A DNA stretch of 26,090 nucleotides from JAJKIP01 sp040509055 (GCA_040509055.1 JBEVLT010000191.1:1-26090); one strand, 5' to 3'. Positions 8,421 to 17,295 are shown, counted from the first letter of the stretch. Made by a program: numbers and translations. The notes: a model not told the origin generated them from the sequence alone.

Positions 8421-10925
8421 TTATTTCAGGATGCTTACCTGTTGCGCTGCACCGGTAGCCGGTATACGCACAAAGCAGATGCCCCTGCCTGCATCCCAGG
8501 CCCAGGAAGTTTCGTTCAACACTTTATCGATACCAGCCGCAAAGACCGGGCTGCTTTTGACAGCAATGGCTTTGCCGTTGACCATCACCCCGGACGGTTT
8601 TTTATCTACATGCAGTTGCAATACATAATCCCGTTTGCCGGCAGTACGATAACCTTTGTTTTGCGGCGCCGCGATCTGCACATCCCAGCCCTTGCCCTGT
8701 GTGCCGCAGGTAAAACCGGTCACAGCCGCTGAATCGTTCAAATAGGCTGTGGTTTCGCCATCGTCTTCGTACAAACTGAACGTAGCCTGCTCTCCCACAG
8801 CTGCAGGATACAGATCAAGAAACAGCGGGTAATCATTCCGCTCATGAATATACTGCATCACCGGCATCAGCGGCAGGATAGAACCCCTGCGTACAAAAAT
8901 GGGAATGCGGTCCAGCGGTGCGGGATAGTCAATGGTCTGGCCGCCATCATACATGGTTTTGCCGTCGTTGAAATCGATCCATTCGCCTTCGGGTAAATAG
9001 ACACGGCGTGACCGGGCGCCTTTTTTCACCACCGGAGCTACCAGCAGCGCTGCGCCCAGCATAAACTGGTCGTTGATGTTGACTGCCTGCACATCGCCGG
9101 GAAACTCCAGCAGCAGGGCGCGCATCAGCGGCAACCCCCTGTCATGTGCTTCCCGTGAATAGGTATAGATGTAAGGGAACAACCGATATTTTAGTTCAAT
9201 CGCAGCACGGCAATTCTTTTCCGCTTCTGCGCCAAAAAGCCAGGGCTCCACGGCATTGTTGCCTTCGTGGTGCGCGCGGCTCAGCGGGGTAAACACGCCA
9301 AACTGCATCCAGCGGGTATAAAGCTCTGCCATAGCCGGGTAATCTTTGATATCGCCGCAATAACCGGAGATATCCGTGGTCCAGAACGGGATGCCGCACA
9401 TGCCGGCCGAAAGACCCAGCGGCACCTGGTTGGCCAGCCGGCTCCAGCCATCCAGCACATCATCGCCGTTGCCACTATCGCCCGACCAGCCAAAGGTATA
9501 GCGCTGCAACCCTGCATAGGCTGCACGCGTCATCTGGAAAATGCGTTTGCCGGGATTGCGTTTGTCGAACTGCTCTTTCACCACTTTATCCCAGGTATGG
9601 CCATACACGTTGTGGATCTCCGCATGATTACCTAAGTGATGCTCCATAAACAGCCGGTCGGTGGCTTCTTCATTGCTCCAGGCCGGTTCGCCCATATCGG
9701 TCCAGAAACCCCTGGCGCCATCGGCCAAAGGTTGCTGCTGGTAAGCCCCCCACCAGTCGGCCACAGCCGGTTTGGTAAAATCAACCACCCCGCAGTTGCC
9801 GCCCCAGGGCCAGGGCATGTCATAACTTTTGCCGGTTCGTTTGTCGATAGTGAAATAACCGAGCGAGTCGGCTTCTTTCCATTGCGCCGCATTCTTTTGG
9901 GAAATGACCGGGTCCTGCGACAGGATCATTTTAAATCCTGCCGCGTCAAGAGCCCGGAGCATGCCTTTGGGATCAGTATATTTTCCCGGCGCCCATTTGA
10001 AGTTTTGCAGTTCTTCCGTCCACCCGATGTCCTGGTAAATGATATCGCAGGGAATGCGCCGGCGGCGAAATTCCACCGCTACGTCCCGGGCCAGCTTTTC
10101 ATTGGTGTATAATCCCCTGGACTGCGAAAAACCCAATGCCCATTTCGGCGGCATGATCGGCTGGCCCGTCAACCGGATGTATTGCTCGATGATCTGCCGG
10201 TAGTCGCTGCCATGGATAAAGTAATAGATCATTTCACCATCCGGCGCTTCGAAGCTGTAATATTCTTCGGAGGCTGTACCAAATTTGAATTGTGTCTTGT
10301 ACGTATTATCGAAAAAGATACCGTAGCGGTAATTGCTGAAAAAGAAAGGAATGCTTTTGTACAGCGGGTCTTCGCCGGGTGCATAGCAAGGCTTGTCGCT
10401 GTTCCACATGGTGTAGTTATGACCCCGCCGGTTCAGCGGGCCTGCTTTTTCACCTAATCCAAACAACTGCTCATCGGGCCGTAATGTTTTGCGGGCAATG
10501 ACGCGGCTGCCTTCATCAGCCAGGCCCTTGTCCTGGTAGTCGCCCATGAGCAGTTTCTGCCATTTATCAAATACCTGCAGCTGAAACGGATGCTTGTTCA
10601 CCCGCACCCGCAGCTTTGGAGTAAACAGTTCATAAGCCTGCGCCTGTTCTTCCACGTGCAGGTCGCTTATTGACCCCAATTCCTCATTCACTACAGCAAA
10701 CGATTCATTGTTTCTTTTGAACTCACCGGTATAGGAATACCAAACCCGCAGCACGGCATCGGAGCAAAACTTCACGGCCACTTTCTTTCCCTGTTCGCAT
10801 TCAAAGACAACGGTGTTACCCGTGACGGTATAAGCCAAACAGTGGCCCGGTCCTTTCTCCTGTGCAGCCAGCTGGTAAACACCTGTGCACAACCAAACAA
10901 CGACGCTAATTATTGATCTCTTCAT
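8421..10925 (-). CDS. GH31 family alpha-glucosidase/alpha-xylosidase-type enzyme
   Basis: This 834-residue secreted glycosidase should release non-reducing-end alpha-linked sugars by a retaining mechanism. The signal peptide is residues 1-21. An N-terminal beta-sandwich (about 25-250) is followed by the (beta/alpha)8 barrel (about 258-590). The nucleophile is Asp410 in GFWTDMGEP and the acid/base is probably Asp483 in FGWSGDSGNGDD; WTTDISGYCGD (515-525) is another barrel-end signature. C-terminal beta-sandwich and DUF5110-like parts (about 600-834, with FSLYEDDGETTAYL) complete the usual length. The bulky insert between nucleophile and acid/base is normal for Bacteroidota members. It lies 134 bases after susE and 34 before the next glycosidase. 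Alpha-glucosidase is favoured by SusE/F context, but alpha-xylosidase specificity cannot be excluded. Confidence 0.9.
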   Translation of the reverse strand: MKRSIISVVVWLCTGVYQLAAQEKGPGHCLAYTVTGNTVVFECEQGKKVAVKFCSDAVLRVWYSYTGEFKRNNESFAVVNEELGSISDLHVEEQAQAYELFTPKLRVRVNKHPFQLQVFDKWQKLLMGDYQDKGLADEGSRVIARKTLRPDEQLFGLGEKAGPLNRRGHNYTMWNSDKPCYAPGEDPLYKSIPFFFSNYRYGIFFDNTYKTQFKFGTASEEYYSFEAPDGEMIYYFIHGSDYRQIIEQYIRLTGQPIMPPKWALGFSQSRGLYTNEKLARDVAVEFRRRRIPCDIIYQDIGWTEELQNFKWAPGKYTDPKGMLRALDAAGFKMILSQDPVISQKNAAQWKEADSLGYFTIDKRTGKSYDMPWPWGGNCGVVDFTKPAVADWWGAYQQQPLADGARGFWTDMGEPAWSNEEATDRLFMEHHLGNHAEIHNVYGHTWDKVVKEQFDKRNPGKRIFQMTRAAYAGLQRYTFGWSGDSGNGDDVLDGWSRLANQVPLGLSAGMCGIPFWTTDISGYCGDIKDYPAMAELYTRWMQFGVFTPLSRAHHEGNNAVEPWLFGAEAEKNCRAAIELKYRLFPYIYTYSREAHDRGLPLMRALLLEFPGDVQAVNINDQFMLGAALLVAPVVKKGARSRRVYLPEGEWIDFNDGKTMYDGGQTIDYPAPLDRIPIFVRRGSILPLMPVMQYIHERNDYPLFLDLYPAAVGEQATFSLYEDDGETTAYLNDSAAVTGFTCGTQGKGWDVQIAAPQNKGYRTAGKRDYVLQLHVDKKPSGVMVNGKAIAVKSSPVFAAGIDKVLNETSWAWDAGRGICFVRIPATGAAQQVSILK

Positions 10926-11013
10926 GCCAGGGAACGGTGATTTTTGTATGGTTTAGACTTTTAAAATAAGCTGTTGCCAACTGTACCGGATTAAACCGGG
11001 GATAGCAAAGGCA

Positions 11014-11041
11014 TTGTCAGGTTGAGCACATCGAAGCCTGG
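11014..11041 (+). repeat. Fragment resembling a dispersed intergenic repeat
   Basis: The plus strand reads TTGTCAGGTTGAGCACATCG then AAGCCTGG. It resembles, from memory, the CAGGTTGAGCGnnnTCGAAnCCT-type repeats scattered between genes in many Bacteroidota. It sits in the 134-base gap between susE and the GH31 gene, the largest gap in the operon. Confidence 0.4.
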
Positions 11042-11059
11042 CAGCGCCTTTCAGGTAAT

Positions 11060-12520
11060 TTAAAGTTTCACGATCGAAATGGTCTCGTACAGCTGGTTGA
11101 TAGTGATCTTGTAATTGCCTGCCTGCGTCAGCCGCCATTTGAAGTCGGGGCTGCCACCTGCAATGAATTTCATCTGTGTGCTGCCGGGACCTGAGCCATT
11201 AAGCACCGGCATGAAATAATCGCAACCCCAGTCGCCGGTAGCCAGCGGTAATTTGAACTCGCCCGCATTCATCGGGCCGGTATAGCTAAACTCGTAAGGG
11301 TTCACCGGGTCGGGTGTCATCGCCTGCGGGGCATTGATGTTCCAGCCCACGGGTGTGGCATCGCCTACCATCCATACCTGTGTGTACGGCGTGAAGGAGT
11401 TGATATAAATTTTATTGTCCCGCGTGTCCAGTTTGATCTTATACGGTCCGGGTACGGTCACCTGCCATTTGTTATCGGGGCTGCCGCCCGGTACCAGCTG
11501 CGCACCGGTTTCGGTCAGCGCCTGGTGATTGGTCAATGGCATGTAATAATCGGTGGCGAAGTTGCCGGTAGCTACAGGTATTTTAAATTCACCTGCCGTC
11601 AGTATTTCATTGTAGGTAAAGAGGAACAGGTCCGAAGAGTCAACACGCATCTCCGAAGGGTTGTCAATATTCCAGCCGGTCGGCACAGCATCGCCCAGCA
11701 TCCACAGGCGCGTGTAAGGCGGCATGTCGGCAATGGCAAAGCTGATCGTCAGGTCGAGCAGGCTCACCGTCACATTGTATACACCGGGCGTAGCGATAAT
11801 GAACTTTTCATCGGGCTGGCTGTCTGCAGTACGGTACACCAGCCGTGTATCGTCAGCGCCTTTATTGTACGAGGGCAGGAACTGGCCCAGTTGTGTGATG
11901 AATTTGAAGTCGCCGGGACGCAACGGGCCCTGCCAGGTAAACTTGCCGGCATCGGTGATGCTGGCCGTAAGCGGAGTAGCCTGCCCGGCATTCCAGCCAT
12001 TGGGCGCCGCATCGCCGATCAGGTACAGGGTGGTCGTCACCGGTTGATACGGTGTGATCTTTATCAGGATAACCGCGGAGGAATCGGCCAGTTCGGGGTG
12101 ATTCGTTACCGAGGCCACCACTTTTGCTTCCAGCGTGGCTTCCACACCAGGTACCAGGTTCCAGTGGTTGAGCAGGAGCTCGTTGAGCTGCTGCACCGTA
12201 TATTTTTTCGTCAGCGCTCCTTTGCCCATATCTTCCGTAATGGCCCGGGCAAAATTGTTGCCCTGCTTATCGATGCGGAACAGGTAAGAAATAGAAGCAT
12301 TGGTGCCCTTGTTGGTACCTGCCGTCCAGTTGAAGTTGATGGCATCGCTATTACGGTTTCGCTCTTCCAGCGTCAGGGCCTGCTTGTCAGCAGAAAGTAC
12401 GAGCGGCTGATCGCCTTTGTTCAGCTCCATCTTGTCCAGCTTAGTGCAGGAAAAAAACAGCAGCCCGCCCAGCACGAGGGTCAGCAGTCGTTGTAAGCGA
12501 TGATTGATCGGTGATTTCAT
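11060..12520 (-). CDS. susE-like: SusE/SusF-like outer-membrane glycan-binding lipoprotein
   Basis: A surface lipoprotein that should hold oligosaccharides for the SusCD importer. From MKSPINHRL the signal peptide runs to the lipobox LFFSC (Cys25). A SusE-type N-terminal domain (about 35-155) is followed by three tandem beta modules starting near 165 (LYLIGDAAPNGWN), 272 (LWMLGDAVPTGWN) and 382 (VWMVGDATPVGWN). Three such modules resemble SusF, which has three, rather than SusE, which has two. Modules 2 and 3 are closely alike, each with a GEFK(I/L)P(V/L)ATG, D-Y-(Y/F)-MP and GGSPD-(N/F)-KW pattern; module 1 is diverged. An in-frame ATG at 12536-12538 adds MFQNDC; I prefer 12520 because it gives a standard lipoprotein signal. 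The gene starts 29 bases after susD. Confidence 0.88.
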   Translation of the reverse strand: MKSPINHRLQRLLTLVLGGLLFFSCTKLDKMELNKGDQPLVLSADKQALTLEERNRNSDAINFNWTAGTNKGTNASISYLFRIDKQGNNFARAITEDMGKGALTKKYTVQQLNELLLNHWNLVPGVEATLEAKVVASVTNHPELADSSAVILIKITPYQPVTTTLYLIGDAAPNGWNAGQATPLTASITDAGKFTWQGPLRPGDFKFITQLGQFLPSYNKGADDTRLVYRTADSQPDEKFIIATPGVYNVTVSLLDLTISFAIADMPPYTRLWMLGDAVPTGWNIDNPSEMRVDSSDLFLFTYNEILTAGEFKIPVATGNFATDYYMPLTNHQALTETGAQLVPGGSPDNKWQVTVPGPYKIKLDTRDNKIYINSFTPYTQVWMVGDATPVGWNINAPQAMTPDPVNPYEFSYTGPMNAGEFKLPLATGDWGCDYFMPVLNGSGPGSTQMKFIAGGSPDFKWRLTQAGNYKITINQLYETISIVKL

Positions 12521-12521
12521 A

Positions 12522-12538
12522 CAATCGTTTTGGAACAT
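12522..12538 (-). promoter_or_regulatory. 17-bp repeat copy A, at the susE start region
   Basis: The plus strand reads CAATCGTTTTGGAACAT, identical to 17088-17104 at the start of susC. It contains AATCGTTT, which fits the AAnCGnTT core typical of LacI-family operators. On the minus strand it begins with an ATG in frame with susE. The flanking bases differ, so identity is limited to the 17 bp. Confidence 0.45.
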
Positions 12539-12549
12539 TTATAATTAAA

Positions 12550-14049
12550 TCAGTAACCGGTATTCTGTGTCAGGTTGGGATTGGCCTCGATCTCCTTTTG
12601 CGGGATAGGCAGCAGCAAATGCTTGGTCGTCGCATTGGCCTTGCCAATGGTGTGCAGGAAATCAAGCGCATACTGGCCATTGCCGGTGCGCACCAGGTCG
12701 AACCACCAATGTCCTTCGAAGGCCAGCTCCATGCGTCGCTCATGCAGGATCTTTGCCCGCAGGGCAGCCTGTGAGAGACCCTGGACATCCGGCAGGCCGG
12801 CCCGCTTGCGTACCCGGTTCAGCGGCCCGCCGGAATTGAGGTCGGTAGCAACGGCCTGTGCCTGCGCAGTCTGTCCCAGCTCGTTCATGGCCTCGGCCTG
12901 CATCAGCAATACATCGGCCAGGCGAAGCACCGGGAAATCGGCAGGATTGGTGTCATAGTCGGGTGAAACGGTTTTTGGTACCAGGAATTTCCGCACGTTG
13001 AAACCCGTCATGGAATAAGATGATTGGTAGACCTTGCCATCAAAGGCCGGCCCGCCCTGGTATAAAATGGTCTGATCCTTTCGGGTATCGCCCGCTTCAT
13101 AGGCAGCGACAAATTCGGCAGTCGGCTGGTTCCAGCCATAACCGCCGGCCACGAAATCACTGTTACGCGGACCGGTAAACGTGCTTACCCAGGAAGCCTG
13201 GTTCTCGTTGTCCCAGAAGCTATAGCTGGTCTTGCCCGCGTACTGCACTTCAAACAGGGATTCGTTGGAGTTTTTTGTAAGCGGGTTGAAGTTGGCGCTG
13301 TAATCGGCGTTGAGCGCATAGCCCGATGCCAGTACCTGCCCGCAGTATTCCAGGGTCTTGTTGTAGTTGCCCAGGGTCAGGTACACTTTGGCCAGCAGCC
13401 CGGCTGCCGATCCTTTGGAAGCGCGGCCGATGTCCTTTCCGGTATAGGCTGTTTTCGCGGGCAGCAGCTCCACCGCCCGGGTCAGGTCATCGATAATGAG
13501 ATCGTACACTTTGTCTTTGCCGGTGCGGGCAGGCCGCAGGTTGTCGGCCGGTGTTTGCGGCACGGTGATCAGGGGTACATCGCCAAACAGGCGCACGAGG
13601 ATGAAATAATAAAGCCCGCGCAGGAAATGCGCTTCGCCCAGGGTCCGGTTCTTTATTGCATCGCCGATCGTCATGCCCGGCACCTTTTGCAGCACCAGGT
13701 TGCACCGCAGGATGCCCGGTGCAGGTCCGCGCCAGATATCGAGTGCCGCCGCATTATCGGTCGCCGTTACAAAGTTGGCAATGTCCTGCGTTTCGATACC
13801 ATCGGTACCGCCACCGGCCCCCACCAGGCTGTTGCCGGCCCAGATATCGGTGGTCCACATGCGCAGGTTGTACAGCTTGGGCCATTGCAGCGGCTGGTAA
13901 GCGCCGTTGATCGCGGCAATAGCATCCTCTTCGGTCTGCCAGTAATTCTCGCTGTTCACGGAATCCAGCGGTGTTTTATCCAAAAACTTTTTACAGCTAC
14001 CCAGCAAAACGAGGGAAAGGGCAAGCAGGAGTATCGTTGACAATTTCAT
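12550..14049 (-). CDS. susD-like: SusD/RagB-family outer-membrane glycan-binding lipoprotein
   Basis: The 499-residue protein is the extracellular lid of a SusCD importer; it binds glycan and closes the SusC pore. It has a lipoprotein signal MKLSTILLLALSLVLLGSC with Cys19, followed by the family's KKFLDKTPLDSV opening, NYWQTEEDAIAAINGAY (about 40-56) and a TPR-rich helical body. The C-terminal half carries PVLRLADVLLMQAEAMNELG and LLHERRMELAFEGHWWFDLVRTG-type motifs, and it ends LLPIPQKEIEANPNLTQNTGY, a typical SusD tail. It starts 19 bases after the susC stop, as in almost all SusCD pairs. The binding-site residues are not predictable by eye, so substrate is only inferred from neighbours. 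Confidence 0.95.
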   Translation of the reverse strand: MKLSTILLLALSLVLLGSCKKFLDKTPLDSVNSENYWQTEEDAIAAINGAYQPLQWPKLYNLRMWTTDIWAGNSLVGAGGGTDGIETQDIANFVTATDNAAALDIWRGPAPGILRCNLVLQKVPGMTIGDAIKNRTLGEAHFLRGLYYFILVRLFGDVPLITVPQTPADNLRPARTGKDKVYDLIIDDLTRAVELLPAKTAYTGKDIGRASKGSAAGLLAKVYLTLGNYNKTLEYCGQVLASGYALNADYSANFNPLTKNSNESLFEVQYAGKTSYSFWDNENQASWVSTFTGPRNSDFVAGGYGWNQPTAEFVAAYEAGDTRKDQTILYQGGPAFDGKVYQSSYSMTGFNVRKFLVPKTVSPDYDTNPADFPVLRLADVLLMQAEAMNELGQTAQAQAVATDLNSGGPLNRVRKRAGLPDVQGLSQAALRAKILHERRMELAFEGHWWFDLVRTGNGQYALDFLHTIGKANATTKHLLLPIPQKEIEANPNLTQNTGY

Positions 14050-14068
14050 ACAGGAACAATTTGATCAG

Positions 14069-17000
14069 TTAGAAAGTGATGTTGATGCCGGCGCTCAGCG
14101 TCCGGGTGACGGGATAAACGTTCAGGTCGATGCCATTCACCGTCACTTCGGGATCGAAACCGGTGTATTTGGTAAACGTGGCCAGGTTCTGCGCAGACAG
14201 GTAGATGCGGAGCATACTCATCCTGGCCTTAGCGGCAAGACGGGAAGGCAGTGTGTAACCCAGCGTCACGTTCTTGATGCGCAGGTACGAACCGTCTTCG
14301 ATAAACCGGTCGGAAACACGGGTATTCTTATTGGGATCGTTGAACACGGCACGGGGCATGCTGTTGCTGGTGCCGGCGCCTGTCCAGCGGTCCAGCACGG
14401 CCGTGGTCTGGTTCATGGCTACGGCCATACCCTCCTGGTAAATGCGGTTGGCATTGTAAATTTTATTGCCGGCAATGCCCTGCAGGAAAATGCTCAGGTC
14501 AAAACCCTTCCAGGCAAAGCTGTTGTTCATGGCAAAGATGAAAGAAGGGTTGGGATTGCCGAGGAACGTGCGGTCGTTGTCGTCGATACGGCCATCGTTG
14601 TTCAGGTCGCGAAAGCGGATATCGCCGGGCGAGGTGCGGTTGTTGGGATCGCTGCCCGGCACCTGCACGGCATAATCATCCACATCCTGCTGTGTCTGGA
14701 AAAGACCGTTGGTGACAAAGCCGTAAAACTCGTTGATCGGGTAGCCGCCGGGATGCTGGATGGACAGGTTCTGGTTGAGCCCGATGCTGCCCGTGTACAT
14801 CGGTATGGTATCATTGAGCCGGATGATCTTATTCTGGTTGTACGAGATGTTGAAGCTGGTAGTCCATTCAAAGGCGCCCTTGATGTTCTGCGAAGAGATG
14901 GTAAGCTCCACGCCGCGGTTCTGCACCTTACCCAGGTTGATGCTCGGCACCACGATATCGGAATAACCCGAAGAGATGGGTACCGACATCGGCACGAGCA
15001 TGCCATTCGTATTCTTGATATAGGCATCGAGGCTTACGTTGATGCGGTTGTTGAACAACACAGCATCCACACCAAAGTTGGACTGCTCCACCCGCTCCCA
15101 TTTTACCGTAGGATTGGGGATCATCAGCGGTACAATGGCTGTTACAGCCTGCCCGTTGAAATTATATTGCACCGTTTGCAGCACCGAAGCAAAGGAATAG
15201 TTACCGATGTTCTGGTTGCCGGTGCTGCCATAGCCCACGCGCAGCTTCAGGTCGTTGATAACGTTAGAACGGAAAAACTCCTCCTGTGAAATACGCCAGG
15301 CAGCGGATGCAGAAGGGAAGGTGCCATAGCGGTTGTCCTTGCCGAAACGGGAAGAACCGTCGCGCCGCACCGTGGCCGTAAAGAGGTATTTGTTATTATA
15401 GCTGTAATTCACGCGACCCATCAGCGAGAGCAGGGCCCATTCGTTGGCCGTACCGCCTACGGTAGGCAACAGCGTACCGTTGTTCAACTGCTGGGTCACG
15501 TTGCTGGCAAACTGCTGGATGGAGCCGTTCATGCCATCGTAACGGCTGGTCTGGGCACTGCTGCCCGCCATCGCAGAGAGGTTATGGTCACCAAAACGTG
15601 TTTCGTAGGTAAAATAATTATCCCAGAGCCAGGTAAGCGATTTGCTGTATGCCTGTGCGAGGTAAGAATTCGGTTGCGGGATGGGCTTCCAATCGTATTT
15701 GGGCGCCCAGTTGCGGCTATCCCAGAACGAAGCCTGTACGCCGCCGGTGGTTTTGAACTTCAACCCGCGCAGCAGGGTGAGCTCGGCAAAAATATTCCCT
15801 AAAATATTATAGCCTTTGGTGCTGTTGCTGTTGATGGTGGCCTTGCCGATCGGGTTGGCCACATCGCCTACCCAGGATGGCTGGCCTACCGGACCTGCAT
15901 ACGTGCCATCGGGATTGTAGATCGGCTGGTTGGGCAGCGCCGACATGGCATTGCGGATATCATAGGAGCCGCTGGATTTGATATCGTGGCTGAGCGTAAG
16001 GTTGTTGCCGAAACGCAGCCAGTCGAATACCCGCGAGTCGCTGTTGAACTGAACGGTATAGCGCCGGTACCGGTTGTTGATCACGATGCCCTGCTGGTTG
16101 AATACATTGCCGGAAACATAATACGTCGATTTGGCCGTGCCGCCGGAATAGGCCAGTGAATAGCTCTGCATGGGAGCGGCGCGGAACAGGGCATCCAGCC
16201 AGTCGGTGCCGGCGCCCAGCGAAGCGGGATTGGCAAAAGCAGGATTTTGCGCCTGGCCGTTGCTGATCATCATCTCGTTGTGCAGCGCCGCAAATTGTGA
16301 AGCATCCAGCAATTTGACCATGGAAGTGGCCTGCTGCACACCGGCAAAGGTTTTGAACTCGAGCGTGTTTCGCCCGTTCATGCCCCGCTTCGTGGTGATG
16401 AGCACCACGCCATTGGCACCGCGCGAACCATAGATGGCTGCCGACGAAGCATCTTTCAATATTTCCATGGAAGCGATATCATCGGGACTGAAAGCATTCA
16501 GGGGCAGGTCGGTGGGCACACCATCCACCACCAGCAGCGGGTCGCTGTTATTGATAGTGCCGGTACCGCGTACACGGATGGTCACATTGCTGCCAGGCGC
16601 CCCGGAGGAAACGACCTGTACCCCTGCAGCCCGTCCCTGCATGGCTTCGCCAATATTGGGCACCGGCAGCGATTTCAGTTCTTTGGTATTGATGGAGCCG
16701 ACCGATCCGGTCAAATCTTTTCGGCGCTGTGTACCATATCCTACCACCACCACATCATCCAGCGCGGCAGCGACCGGTTGCAGTTCGATGGTAATGGGTC
16801 CGCTGCTGGGCACTGCGGCTTCCACCGGCTCGTAGCTTACAGCGGAGAAGACAAGCGTGTCGCCGGCAGCCGCAGCCAGGGAAAAGGCCCCGGATTCATC
16901 GGTGGTGGTACCGGTGGTTTTTCCTTTTACCTGCACGGATACCGAGCCCAGCGGTTTGTTATCCGTTTTGGAAACCACTTTGCCGGTAATGATGATCTGC

Positions 17001-17104
17001 TGCGCAAAGCCCAGCGCCGGCAGCAGTAAAAGACAAAGAAAAAGAAGAAGAGTTGTTTTAGACGCAGGGGTCCTTGCTGGCAGTTTGCAATCGTTTTGGA
17101 ACAT
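14069..17104 (-). CDS. susC-like: SusC/RagA-family TonB-linked outer-membrane transporter
   Basis: A 1011-residue beta-barrel transporter that imports oligosaccharide using TonB energy. The signal peptide (about 1-34, LLLFLCLLLLPALGFAQ) precedes a carboxypeptidase-D-like domain (about 37-112), a TonB-box-like stretch LDDVVVVGYGTQRRKDLTGSV (115-135), the plug (about 136-240, with IRVRGTGTINNSDPLLVVDGVP) and the barrel. It ends in LSAGINITF, the aromatic C-terminus used for barrel insertion. No STN domain is present, so anti-sigma signalling is unlikely, which fits control by the divergent hybrid sensor. The ATG at 17102-17104 is the only usable start I see, and it lies inside the 17-bp repeat, so the protein begins MFQNDC. 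The gene heads the operon. Confidence 0.95.
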   Translation of the reverse strand: MFQNDCKLPARTPASKTTLLLFLCLLLLPALGFAQQIIITGKVVSKTDNKPLGSVSVQVKGKTTGTTTDESGAFSLAAAAGDTLVFSAVSYEPVEAAVPSSGPITIELQPVAAALDDVVVVGYGTQRRKDLTGSVGSINTKELKSLPVPNIGEAMQGRAAGVQVVSSGAPGSNVTIRVRGTGTINNSDPLLVVDGVPTDLPLNAFSPDDIASMEILKDASSAAIYGSRGANGVVLITTKRGMNGRNTLEFKTFAGVQQATSMVKLLDASQFAALHNEMMISNGQAQNPAFANPASLGAGTDWLDALFRAAPMQSYSLAYSGGTAKSTYYVSGNVFNQQGIVINNRYRRYTVQFNSDSRVFDWLRFGNNLTLSHDIKSSGSYDIRNAMSALPNQPIYNPDGTYAGPVGQPSWVGDVANPIGKATINSNSTKGYNILGNIFAELTLLRGLKFKTTGGVQASFWDSRNWAPKYDWKPIPQPNSYLAQAYSKSLTWLWDNYFTYETRFGDHNLSAMAGSSAQTSRYDGMNGSIQQFASNVTQQLNNGTLLPTVGGTANEWALLSLMGRVNYSYNNKYLFTATVRRDGSSRFGKDNRYGTFPSASAAWRISQEEFFRSNVINDLKLRVGYGSTGNQNIGNYSFASVLQTVQYNFNGQAVTAIVPLMIPNPTVKWERVEQSNFGVDAVLFNNRINVSLDAYIKNTNGMLVPMSVPISSGYSDIVVPSINLGKVQNRGVELTISSQNIKGAFEWTTSFNISYNQNKIIRLNDTIPMYTGSIGLNQNLSIQHPGGYPINEFYGFVTNGLFQTQQDVDDYAVQVPGSDPNNRTSPGDIRFRDLNNDGRIDDNDRTFLGNPNPSFIFAMNNSFAWKGFDLSIFLQGIAGNKIYNANRIYQEGMAVAMNQTTAVLDRWTGAGTSNSMPRAVFNDPNKNTRVSDRFIEDGSYLRIKNVTLGYTLPSRLAAKARMSMLRIYLSAQNLATFTKYTGFDPEVTVNGIDLNVYPVTRTLSAGINITF
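17088..17104 (-). promoter_or_regulatory. 17-bp repeat copy B, over the susC start codon
   Basis: CAATCGTTTTGGAACAT (plus strand) is identical to 12522-12538. Here it covers codons 1-6 of susC. Its AATCGTTT fits a LacI-type AAnCGnTT core, and the preceding TTG would extend it to TTGCAATCGTTTTGG. Confidence 0.45.
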
Positions 17105-17201
17105 CGTCGGGTGTTATCGGTTAATAAACAGGCAGCGCCTGGCGGCACTCCTGCATTACACAACGAAGCAACGACTTCCGTTTTTCCTGCGGCTATCTGT
17201 A

Positions 17202-17229
17202 CGTACCAATTGTTTTTCAAATCGTACCA
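17202..17229. promoter_or_regulatory. Direct repeat CGTACCA, 21-bp spacing: candidate HTCS operator
   Basis: CGTACCA occurs at 17202-17208 and again at 17223-17229, exactly 21 bp (two helical turns) apart in the same orientation, with scattered further matches downstream of each copy (T at +2 and T at +5). AraC-type dimers bind direct repeats with about this spacing. The site lies between the divergent hybrid sensor and susC, upstream of both. Confidence 0.5.
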
Positions 17230-17277
17230 TTCTTGCAGGCCGGCGGTGACCGGCTGTTTTCCATCGGCTTTTGCCCT

Positions 17278-17285
17278 TACATTTG
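17278..17285 (+). promoter_or_regulatory. Candidate -7 promoter element for the hybrid sensor gene
   Basis: TACATTTG matches the Bacteroidota TAnnTTTG consensus and lies 10 bases before the GTG start. A TGTTTT run at 17255-17260 is near the expected -33 distance but is not a perfect TTTG. The transcript leader would be very short. Confidence 0.3.
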
Positions 17286-17295
17286 ACAAGCCATC

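Noticed and set aside
10986..10999. CCGGATTAAACCGG near-palindrome
   Set aside because: Two mismatched positions, short, and no second copy near a promoter; likely chance.
11525..12496. 323-codon plus-strand frame
   Set aside because: It is the antisense of the SusE-like gene, which has a clear lipoprotein signal and repeated modules; the antisense product shows no fold-like pattern.
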